Below, piece after piece: positions 6,823 through 13,495 of a DNA stretch of 16,379 nucleotides. The stretch is taken from assembly GCA_002419505.1 (NCBI GenBank), contig DIGF01000023.1:38457-54835 (forward strand), given 5' to 3'. The position numbers were made by a program, and so were the translations under genes. This stretch comes from Caryophanales bacterium UBA5729. GTDB taxonomy: Bacteria; Bacillota_I; Bacilli_A; Izemoplasmatales; Hujiaoplasmataceae. How positions within the stretch are numbered: the stretch's first letter is position 1; every line of letters begins with the position of its first letter. The notes under the pieces are model-generated. The model saw only the letters and a list, made by a program, of their open reading frames with translations. It was not told the origin of the DNA and ran no database searches.

Positions 6823-7575
6823 ATGAAAAACAAAAATTTACAGAAAATTATTTTCGCCGCTTTAATGGTGGCGATAGGTATCGTTTTATCAAGTGTAGTT
6901 TCTTTCTCATATCCACCAAATTCAACGATAATTAGATTTGGTATCGGCTATTTACCATTGATTATCGTGTCGATTGTTCTTGGACCTAGGATTGGTTTCT
7001 ACTCATCAATAGTTCAGGATATCTTAGCTTATTTTGTTTATATTTGGGTTTTTGGCGTTCCTTCTGGGCCATTTTTTCCCGGATTCACATTAAATTCAGT
7101 TTTATATGGAGTAGTTCCCGGATTGCTATATAATCTTAAAATTCAGAAACAAAAATTATTTTTGATTGTGAATTTCAGTTTATTGATAATCTTACTTTTA
7201 ATGGGAGCTTGGGGATTCTTTAATATTTCTTGGATTATTCTCCTTATTGAAAATCGTTTAAGTGAAGGGATGAGCTTTAGTCCGATAGTTATCTATCTAA
7301 TGCTAATTTTAGGTGAAGTAGGAATTATAGGTACGCTGATATTTCTCTATCAGAAACGACATGAAGAAGATAAAGCGCAAAGAATTATCTTTAGCATAAT
7401 TATTCTTCAGGTGTTAGTGACATTAATCTTAACACCACTTTGGGTAACGATTCTTTACAAGATTCCGTTTTGGCCACAACTTCCCTTAAGGATTATCAAG
7501 GCCCCAATTGAGATTTTCATTTACTCCGTTTTGTTGATAAGAATAATTAAGATATTTAAGAACTATCAAATATAA
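6823..7575 (+). CDS. folT: ECF transporter S component, folate family (FolT-like)
   Basis: 250 residues, almost all hydrophobic, with roughly seven or eight membrane segments. The first half matches folate-type S components: PNSTIIRFGIGYLPLIIVSI, LGPRIGFYSSIVQDILAY, then GPFFPGFTLNSVLYGVVPGLLY. The C-terminal helix RIIKAPIEIFIYSVLL matches the R-x-x-K-x-P-I-E/M motif of FolT. This protein would bind a folate outside and pass it through the shared EcfT/A/A' module. It is longer than usual for FolT (about 170-180), with extra segments around residues 120-200. Start ATG 6823 is set by the ribosome site at 6813-6817. It is the last gene of the operon and ends in a terminator. Folate specificity is inferred from motifs and could be another pterin or vitamin. 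Confidence 0.75.
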   Translation: MKNKNLQKIIFAALMVAIGIVLSSVVSFSYPPNSTIIRFGIGYLPLIIVSIVLGPRIGFYSSIVQDILAYFVYIWVFGVPSGPFFPGFTLNSVLYGVVPGLLYNLKIQKQKLFLIVNFSLLIILLLMGAWGFFNISWIILLIENRLSEGMSFSPIVIYLMLILGEVGIIGTLIFLYQKRHEEDKAQRIIFSIIILQVLVTLILTPLWVTILYKIPFWPQLPLRIIKAPIEIFIYSVLLIRIIKIFKNYQI

Positions 7576-7600
7576 AATCGAGTCGTTTGACTCGATTTTT
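7574..7600. terminator. Bidirectional Rho-independent terminator
   Basis: An 11-bp perfect stem (7574-7584 with 7589-7599) and GTTT loop, flanked by A tracts on one side and T tracts on the other. It lies between the convergent folT-like and GH13 genes and can serve both. Confidence 0.9.
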
Positions 7601-7605
7601 ATTTA

Positions 7606-9681
7606 TTAAAATTCAATTATTTTAACTTCTCCAGCACCGAGATTAAAGTAAATTCTTCCATCTGGGGAAAAGTCATGATAGTCTCGACCAAATTCATATG
7701 ATGAATATAACAATTTGCCAAAATTATTAAAATTATTAGCTTTTTTTCTTAGTTTTTCTAGCGATGCATTGCAATATATTTCATGATAAACATTGGTGTT
7801 AGCGACAACCAATAAACATTTTTTTGTTTCTTTATTAAAGTAAGATACTCCTAAAGCCGGTGAATCAAATTCATTGAAATAGATTGGCTCGTAAGCAGTT
7901 ATATCAAGAATTTGATTTAACCAAGCATTTCTAATATTTTTTACTCCGTCCAAGTGATCTGCTAGTTCCCAACGATTATGGTTTAAATAGTGAATTGCAT
8001 ATTTGTCAAAAAGTGCTAGTTTGCCATAGAATAAATCATTAGAAGGCAGTTTGAATTTATCTTCATTGGTACAGTCAATTCCCGTATTCATAGTTTGAAT
8101 TTCGTAAACTTCTTGACCAGAATTGATGAATGGCACAAGGTTCGGCAATAACATATTTAAAACAGAAACCATACGCGCTAAAGTTCTTCCACCGTCTCTG
8201 CCAGCAATTCTTGCAGTGTCGTGGGTTTCAGCACAAGCAAACATCGGTAAAGCTATATCTTTGGCGCCGTATACGAATTTATGAAGCTTCTTTTCCCATA
8301 TTCTAGGTTCCATCCAAAATCCGTTGCCAATAATGATATTATAGCCGGCGACTTTAGCTTTTTCAGCGTTATCAGGGTTTAATTCTTCAGCGATAAAAGC
8401 AAAATCATTATCATTGTTTCGCGCTTGATCAATAATCATTTTTAGCAATTCATTTGGTAAAGCGTGTCCCATATCAATTCTAGCACCATCGATACCATAG
8501 GTATTTTGGTAGTAAGGAATAATATTAGCCAAAGTATTCCAAAGTTCAACATTGGGCTTTTCTCCAGGAAACAAGTTTGCTTTAATAGTGTCAAAAAGAA
8601 TGTATGGAGGTTGATTTTTGTCTTCTAAATATTTTTTTGTTGCTTTAGGATGATCCATAAACATTCTAAAGAAAGTAACATCTGTCCAAGGTGGTTGGAC
8701 ATCATTGATATGGTCTGAAAAAGCAGGAGCAATCTTTAAGTTTAATTGTTTTTCGATATCCGCTATTAAATCTTTAGATTCGTTTTTAAGTTTTTCAAAC
8801 AGTTTGGGATTTTGTGTTTGCGGATCGTTTTGGAACATCTTAATATGCCGTTTTACATCTTCGCAATTATAAACTTTTTCCATGTACTTTGTTTCAGGGG
8901 ATATTGTATTAGGCAATCCGTCAACATATGGGACTCTAAAACTTTGAGCTTCATCAGCTTTAATCCAATAAAACCAATCAGGGTGATCTTTTATCAAATC
9001 GTTTTCAACGGCATTGGTTCTAGGGATAATATCAATTACAACGCGCATTTCAAGGATGTGACAAGCTTCAACTAAAGCTTGAAATTCTTCTTCAAGGGTC
9101 ATTAAATTTCCAGTCATAGGCTCTTTGAGATTCGGGTCTAAATCGAAGAAGTTAGCTACTCCATAAGGAGAACCTAGTTCGCCTTTTTTGTCTTTTAAGG
9201 AGAATCGAGAAAGCGGTAATAAATAAAGCGTGTCTACTCCCATTTTTTTAAGTAAAGGCAAAAGCACTAACATTTTAACGAAAGTACCGGTTTCTTTCAA
9301 ATTATCAAGGTTTTCAATATCTAAAGAGAATGAACGATCATGGTCCCAAGCAGAACTAGTTCTAATCATAGTTGAATACAATACTGACTTTTTAACCCAA
9401 TCTCCACCGACTTCACCTTTTTTATGTTTAATATTTTTTATCTGTGAAAGTGATTTTAAATAATTTTCACTATCGATTTTATGGGGCAAAATGTACTTAT
9501 CGATTAAACTCGTATAAAATCGATATGGATTTATAAGTAATTCCTGACTAGGTAATTTTTTTAGTTCTTCACCTTGATAATCCCAAGCATTCCAGAGATC
9601 GGGAACCACATAATTGATATTTCCTTGTGATATTTTTTTATAAAGAATATTTCTAAGTTTTTCTATTTTTGATAATGCCAT
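7606..9681 (-). CDS. GH13 alpha-amylase-family enzyme, maltosyltransferase-like
   Basis: 691 residues, no signal peptide, so cytosolic. The (beta/alpha)8 catalytic blocks are present: DIIPRTNAVENDL (D217), GIDGARIDMGHA with nucleophile D403, FIAEELN with acid/base E432, and AETHDTAR with D488. All three catalytic acids are kept. Block I departs from the usual DxVxNH and reads D-I-I-P-R-T-N, followed by HPDWFYWI, a form I associate with maltosyltransferase/GlgE-like enzymes and not with plain amylases. A 90-residue N-terminal extension and a C-terminal beta domain flank the barrel. It probably acts on intracellular maltodextrin or glycogen, alongside the phosphorylase and phosphoglucomutase encoded here. 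AGGTGA stands 6 nt before ATG. Its own promoter is divergent to gpmI. The exact reaction (hydrolysis or transfer) is not decided by sequence. Confidence 0.85.
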   Translation of the reverse strand: MALSKIEKLRNILYKKISQGNINYVVPDLWNAWDYQGEELKKLPSQELLINPYRFYTSLIDKYILPHKIDSENYLKSLSQIKNIKHKKGEVGGDWVKKSVLYSTMIRTSSAWDHDRSFSLDIENLDNLKETGTFVKMLVLLPLLKKMGVDTLYLLPLSRFSLKDKKGELGSPYGVANFFDLDPNLKEPMTGNLMTLEEEFQALVEACHILEMRVVIDIIPRTNAVENDLIKDHPDWFYWIKADEAQSFRVPYVDGLPNTISPETKYMEKVYNCEDVKRHIKMFQNDPQTQNPKLFEKLKNESKDLIADIEKQLNLKIAPAFSDHINDVQPPWTDVTFFRMFMDHPKATKKYLEDKNQPPYILFDTIKANLFPGEKPNVELWNTLANIIPYYQNTYGIDGARIDMGHALPNELLKMIIDQARNNDNDFAFIAEELNPDNAEKAKVAGYNIIIGNGFWMEPRIWEKKLHKFVYGAKDIALPMFACAETHDTARIAGRDGGRTLARMVSVLNMLLPNLVPFINSGQEVYEIQTMNTGIDCTNEDKFKLPSNDLFYGKLALFDKYAIHYLNHNRWELADHLDGVKNIRNAWLNQILDITAYEPIYFNEFDSPALGVSYFNKETKKCLLVVANTNVYHEIYCNASLEKLRKKANNFNNFGKLLYSSYEFGRDYHDFSPDGRIYFNLGAGEVKIIEF

Positions 9682-9698
9682 CTTATCACCTCGCTTAT

Positions 9699-9709
9699 AT
9701 TATACCAAA
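9699..9709 (-). promoter_or_regulatory. Extended -10 promoter of the GH13 gene
   Basis: Minus strand reads TGGTATAAT: perfect TATAAT (9699-9704) with the TGn extension. It lies 17 nt before the start codon. No clear -35 box, which an extended -10 can do without. Confidence 0.7.
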
Positions 9710-9741
9710 AATGAACTCAAAGATATCGATTATTTAAAACA

Positions 9742-9755
9742 TGTAAGTGTTTACA
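9742..9755. promoter_or_regulatory. cre-like inverted repeat between GH13 and gpmI
   Basis: TGTAAGTGTTTACA: arms TGTAA and TTACA are exact inverted copies around a 4-base centre. It resembles a CcpA/LacI-family operator (consensus TGTAARCGNTTACA-like), but the central CG is replaced by TG. It lies about 40 bp upstream of both divergent -10 boxes, a place where one regulator could act on both genes. Confidence 0.45.
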
Positions 9756-9793
9756 ATGCATTCATATGACTTTAAAAAAAGTCCGAATTGTAG

Positions 9794-9799
9794 TATAAT
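9794..9799 (+). promoter_or_regulatory. Promoter -10 box of gpmI
   Basis: Perfect TATAAT, 32 nt before ATG 9832. The best -35 candidate (TTTAAA at 9771-9776, 17 bp spacer) is weak. Confidence 0.65.
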
Positions 9800-9831
9800 A
9801 GCTGTGTTAAAGATAAATAGAGGTGATATAA

Positions 9832-11346
9832 ATGAAAAAGCCAGTAGTACTGATAATTATGGATGGAATCGGCTTGGCTGAAGCTGGACCTGGTAATGCT
9901 TTTAGTCTAGCAAAACATCCGAATTTAGATAAATTATTTGCTCGATACCCTCATACTGAAATTGATGCTTCCGGTGAAGCGGTTGGTTTACCAGAGGGAC
10001 AAATGGGCAATTCTGAAGTTGGACATATGAATATTGGCGCTGGAAGGGTTGTTTATCAATCACTGACTAGAGTAAATAAGGCAGCTAAAGAAAGAATGTT
10101 TAGGACAAACAGCGCATATTTAGCGGCTTTTAAACATACAATGAAACACAATTCTAGGTTACATTTATTTGGATTGTTATCTGATGGGGGAGTACATTCT
10201 CATATCTTGCATTTTAAAGAAATGTTACAAACCGCTAAAGAAGTAGGAGTGGAAGAAACTTTTGTTCATGCTTTCTTAGATGGCAGAGATACGGGGCCAC
10301 AATCAGCGGTAGGATTTATTGATGATCTAGAACAATTTATGAAGGAAATCAATTATGGTAAAATAGCAACTGTTTCTGGTCGCTATTATGCGATGGATAG
10401 AGATAAAAACTGGGAAAGAACCCAAAAAGCTTATGATGCAATGAGTTTTGGCAAAGCTGAATATTTTTCCTCAGCGAGAGACGGCATTTTGACTTCTTAT
10501 AAGAATGCTGTCAATGATGAATTTGTTTTTCCTTTTATCGTGGATGATAAGGGTTTGATTAAAGATAATGATTCAATTATTTTTATGAATTTTAGACCAG
10601 ACCGGGCAATTCAAATTTCGACTGCTTACTCAAATCCTAAAGCTTTAGACAAATTAAACACTGAAAATGGTCCAAAAAACATTATGTTTATTTCTACCAT
10701 GAAGTATGCTGACTCTGTCACGGGAGAAATCGCTTTTGATTTGAATGATTTAAATGATATGTTTGGCGATTACATCGCAGAAAAAGGTTTGAATCAATTA
10801 AGAATAGCAGAAACAGAAAAATACGCCCACGTTACTTTTTTCTTTGATGGTGGTGTTGACAAGCAAATAAAAAATGCTAAACGAGTTTTAATACCTTCAC
10901 CTAAAGTTCCTACTTATGATTTAAAACCGGAAATGAGTGCTTATGAAATCACTGAAGCAGTAATTAAAGAATTAGATTTAGGAATTCATGATGTGATAAT
11001 TTTAAACTTCGCAAACGGCGATATGGTAGGTCATACCGGAGTTATACCGGCTGCAGTAAAAGCTGTTGAAGCGGTTGATGAATGTGTTGGAAAAGTGGTT
11101 AAGAAAATTGATGAAATCGGCGGGATTGCGCTTTTGACAGCTGATCATGGTAACTGTGAAAAGATGATTGCCGAAGACGGTTCAGTATTTACAGCTCACA
11201 CTACTAATCTAGTTCCATTTTTAGTAACTGATGAGCGGGTTAAATTGAGAAAAAACTGTACTCTTGGTGATATTGCTCCAACGATGTTAAAATTATTAAA
11301 TTTACCACAACCACAAGCAATGACAGGAGTATCGATAATTGAATAA
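9832..11346 (+). CDS. gpmI: 2,3-bisphosphoglycerate-independent phosphoglycerate mutase
   Basis: 504 residues, close to the ~510 of this family. The alkaline-phosphatase-like metal centres are visible: IMDG with D11, MGNSEVGHMNIGAGR with the phospho-acceptor serine S61, DGGVHSH and FLDGRDT blocks, FANGDMVGHTG, and LTADHGNCE near the end. The enzyme interconverts 3- and 2-phosphoglycerate using two Mn ions and no bisphosphoglycerate. It acts in the cytosol just before enolase, encoded 500 bases downstream. AGAGGTGA lies ahead of the ATG. Its 3' end overlaps the next gene by 8 nt. Upstream glycolytic genes (gapA, pgk, tpiA) that often precede it in Firmicutes are absent here. Confidence 0.97.
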   Translation: MKKPVVLIIMDGIGLAEAGPGNAFSLAKHPNLDKLFARYPHTEIDASGEAVGLPEGQMGNSEVGHMNIGAGRVVYQSLTRVNKAAKERMFRTNSAYLAAFKHTMKHNSRLHLFGLLSDGGVHSHILHFKEMLQTAKEVGVEETFVHAFLDGRDTGPQSAVGFIDDLEQFMKEINYGKIATVSGRYYAMDRDKNWERTQKAYDAMSFGKAEYFSSARDGILTSYKNAVNDEFVFPFIVDDKGLIKDNDSIIFMNFRPDRAIQISTAYSNPKALDKLNTENGPKNIMFISTMKYADSVTGEIAFDLNDLNDMFGDYIAEKGLNQLRIAETEKYAHVTFFFDGGVDKQIKNAKRVLIPSPKVPTYDLKPEMSAYEITEAVIKELDLGIHDVIILNFANGDMVGHTGVIPAAVKAVEAVDECVGKVVKKIDEIGGIALLTADHGNCEKMIAEDGSVFTAHTTNLVPFLVTDERVKLRKNCTLGDIAPTMLKLLNLPQPQAMTGVSIIE

Positions 11347-11806
11347 TCGTTATGATACAGGCCTTAGATACATAAAAGCTAAAGATCTCGTTTTTGTAAT
11401 TTTATATGGAGCTGTCTTATCAATTTTATTTGGGATTATGGTTGGTTTTCTAGATTATTTTATGCAGAGGTTTATTTCGATAAGCTTTGCTGGGATTTTA
11501 TTCTTCCTCAGCAGCATGCAAATAGGAAAATTAGTCAGAAAACAATATGAATTCCCTCATTTAGTTTACATTATTATCACTGGAGTATTTTTAGTTGTAC
11601 AGGCATTGATAATTTATTTCTTACCCATTATTTTTCGCGTAGTGTTGGAGTTTAATGCTCCCGAAGCAGTTTTCAATGTTGAACTTTATATATACATTAT
11701 AAAAAACTTCTTCACCAGTCTTTTTACTCAGTTCAATTTTAACCTTTGGTTAACCGTATTAGTGTTTTCAATTGGAACTTATTTAGGAATCAAACAAACT
11801 TATTAA
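11339..11806 (+). CDS. Uncharacterised membrane protein between gpmI and eno
   Basis: 155 residues from TTG 11339. The start is supported by AGGAG (11325-11329) 9 nt upstream and by translational overlap with the end of gpmI; no ATG precedes the first membrane segment. About four transmembrane helices are predicted: residues ~17-40, 45-62, 72-95 and 128-150, with a short basic loop (KLVRKQYEF) after the second. I do not recognise the family and see no catalytic motif. Its position inside a glycolytic gene string probably reflects operon membership and says little about function. Base composition matches the neighbours, so there is no sign of transfer. Confidence 0.75.
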   Translation: MNNRYDTGLRYIKAKDLVFVILYGAVLSILFGIMVGFLDYFMQRFISISFAGILFFLSSMQIGKLVRKQYEFPHLVYIIITGVFLVVQALIIYFLPIIFRVVLEFNAPEAVFNVELYIYIIKNFFTSLFTQFNFNLWLTVLVFSIGTYLGIKQTY

Positions 11807-11839
11807 AGTATTATAAATAGAAAAAAGGAGATGGTTTAA

Positions 11840-13126
11840 ATGCCAAATATTAGTAGTATTTATGCAAGAGAAGTGTTGGACTCAAGAGGTAATCCAACAA
11901 TAGAAGTTGAAGTTTTTACTGAGTCAGGAGCATTTGGTAGAGCAATTGTTCCAAGTGGTGCATCAACTGGCGAACATGAAGCGATTGAATTAAGAGACGG
12001 AGATAAAAGTCGTTATCTAGGCAAGGGTGTTCTTCAAGCAGTGAAAAACGTTAACGAAGTAATCGCACCTAATTTAATTGGTTACGATGTAACTTTCCAA
12101 ACGGCAATCGACAAAATTATGTTAGAACTAGACGGCACCAAAAACAAGTCAAAACTAGGTGCTAACGCAATTTTAGGAGTTTCGATGGCTGTGGCTAGAG
12201 CGGCAGCTGATTTTGTTGGACTACCTCTATATTTATATCTAGGTGGCTTCAATGCTAAAATTATACCAACACCAATGATGAACATCATCAATGGTGGATC
12301 ACATGCGGACAACAATGTTGATTTCCAAGAATTCATGATTATGCCAATTGGCGCTAAAACTTTTAAAGAAGCTTTAAGAATGGGCGCTGAAGTATTCCAT
12401 AATTTAAAGAAAGTTTTAAACGCTAAAGGCTTTAACACTTCTGTTGGTGATGAAGGTGGTTTCGCACCAGATTTACAATCTAATGAAGAAGGAATCAAAG
12501 TAATTATCGAAGCAATTGAAAAAGCAGGTTTTGTTCCTGGAAAAGATGTAGCTTTAGCTATGGATGTAGCAGCTTCAGAATTCTTTAACAAAGAAACAAA
12601 ATTATACGAACTCAAAGGCGAAGGCAAAACTTTAAGTTCTGAACAAATGGTTAAATTTTATGAAGGATTAGTTGAAAAATATCCAATAGTTTCAATCGAA
12701 GATGGACTTGACGAAAATGATTGGGATGGATGGAAAATCCTAACTGATGCTCTTGGTAAAAAAATTCAATTAGTTGGTGATGATTTATTTGTTACTAATA
12801 CTGAAAAACTTGCAAGAGGTATCAAAAACGGAATTGCGAACTCAATCTTAATTAAAGTAAATCAAATTGGTACTTTAACTGAAACTTTCAATGCAATTGA
12901 AATGGCTAAACGCGCTGGATATACTTCAGTTATCTCACATCGTTCTGGAGAAACAGAAGATACGATAATCGCTGATATCGCAGTTGCTACCAACGTAGGA
13001 CAAATTAAAACCGGCTCATTATCAAGAACTGATCGTATCGCTAAATACAATCAACTTCTTAGAATTGAAGAAGAACTTGATGAAGTTGCAGAATATAAAG
13101 GTTTAGCTTCACTTAATAATCTATAA
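11840..13126 (+). CDS. eno: Enolase (phosphopyruvate hydratase)
   Basis: 428 residues, full length. It begins with SIYAREVLDSRGNPTIEVEV and carries GASTGEHEA, the flexible-loop block, GGSHADNNVDFQEFMI, SVGDEGGFAPD with catalytic E205, SIEDGLDENDWDGW and GDDLFVTN with Mg-binding acids, and the signature ILIKVNQIGTLTET with catalytic base K339. SHRSGETEDT closes the active site. It dehydrates 2-phosphoglycerate to phosphoenolpyruvate in glycolysis. A strong AAAGGAGA ribosome site (about 11824-11831) precedes ATG 11840. Codons look cleaner and more regular than in neighbouring genes, as expected of a highly expressed protein. A terminator follows directly. Confidence 0.98.
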   Translation: MPNISSIYAREVLDSRGNPTIEVEVFTESGAFGRAIVPSGASTGEHEAIELRDGDKSRYLGKGVLQAVKNVNEVIAPNLIGYDVTFQTAIDKIMLELDGTKNKSKLGANAILGVSMAVARAAADFVGLPLYLYLGGFNAKIIPTPMMNIINGGSHADNNVDFQEFMIMPIGAKTFKEALRMGAEVFHNLKKVLNAKGFNTSVGDEGGFAPDLQSNEEGIKVIIEAIEKAGFVPGKDVALAMDVAASEFFNKETKLYELKGEGKTLSSEQMVKFYEGLVEKYPIVSIEDGLDENDWDGWKILTDALGKKIQLVGDDLFVTNTEKLARGIKNGIANSILIKVNQIGTLTETFNAIEMAKRAGYTSVISHRSGETEDTIIADIAVATNVGQIKTGSLSRTDRIAKYNQLLRIEEELDEVAEYKGLASLNNL

Positions 13127-13137
13127 CAGATAAAAAA

Positions 13138-13171
13138 AGATGTTTTTGGCTCTTCCAAAAACATTTTTTTA
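13138..13171 (+). terminator. Rho-independent terminator after eno
   Basis: A 10-bp stem (13140-13149 with 13155-13164), CTCTT loop and seven-T tail. Confidence 0.88.
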
Positions 13172-13180
13172 TGTTATAAT
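13172..13180 (+). promoter_or_regulatory. Extended -10 promoter of secG
   Basis: TGTTATAAT: perfect TATAAT (13175-13180) with TGn extension, placed straight after the eno terminator and ~43 nt before the secG start. Any -35 would fall inside the terminator hairpin. Confidence 0.7.
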
Positions 13181-13222
13181 AGTTATGCTGAAATTATTTT
13201 AGAAAATCAAGGAGGGTAGACT

Positions 13223-13447
13223 ATGACTTGGTTACATTGGGTATTATTCGTAATATCATTAATATTAATCACTTTAGTAATGGTTCAAGAATCTAAAGAT
13301 GATGTTAAAAATACATTGTCTGGTGAAAAATCAGACCTATTTAAAAACCAAAAACAAAGAGGCGCAGAGTTATTTATGTCTAGGCTAACAGCTGGAGTGT
13401 CAATTGTTTTTGCAGTTTTTGCTGTATTAGCATTAGTCTTTATTTAA
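13223..13447 (+). CDS. secG: Preprotein translocase subunit SecG
   Basis: 74 residues, the normal size for SecG of Gram-positive bacteria. Two transmembrane helices (about 6-22 and 53-72) flank a cytosolic loop. The family features VMVQESKDD after helix one and GAELFMSRLTAG before helix two are present. SecG is the accessory subunit of the SecYEG channel and aids SecA-driven export. A strong AAGGAGGG ribosome site precedes ATG 13223. The position ahead of rnr and smpB is the conserved Firmicute arrangement; the carboxylesterase gene found between secG and rnr in Bacillus subtilis is absent. Between it and rnr lies a hairpin with nine Ts. Confidence 0.95.
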   Translation: MTWLHWVLFVISLILITLVMVQESKDDVKNTLSGEKSDLFKNQKQRGAELFMSRLTAGVSIVFAVFAVLALVFI

Positions 13448-13473
13448 GAACACACTATGTGTTCTTTTTTTTT
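13446..13473 (+). terminator. Rho-independent terminator after secG
   Basis: A 9-bp perfect stem (13446-13454 with 13458-13466), three-base loop CTA, then T through 13473. It overlaps the last bases of the secG stop codon. It should separate or attenuate rnr transcription from secG. Confidence 0.85.
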
Positions 13474-13495
13474 AAAATAAAGAAGGGAGTCTATT

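Noticed and set aside
8812..9075. Plus-strand open frames inside the GH13 gene (also 9230-9463).
   Set aside because: No ribosome site or recognisable protein pattern; the minus-strand frame is a clear GH13 gene with all catalytic motifs.
11772..11817. Possible separate promoter for eno (TTGGAA ... TATAAA-like boxes).
   Set aside because: Spacing between the boxes is far from 16-18 bp and the region is simply AT-rich; not strong enough to list.
12082..12627. Long minus-strand open frame inside eno (also 12862-13050).
   Set aside because: Antisense shadow of regular codon use in a highly expressed gene; low-complexity Ser/Pro/Ala-rich and without a start signal.
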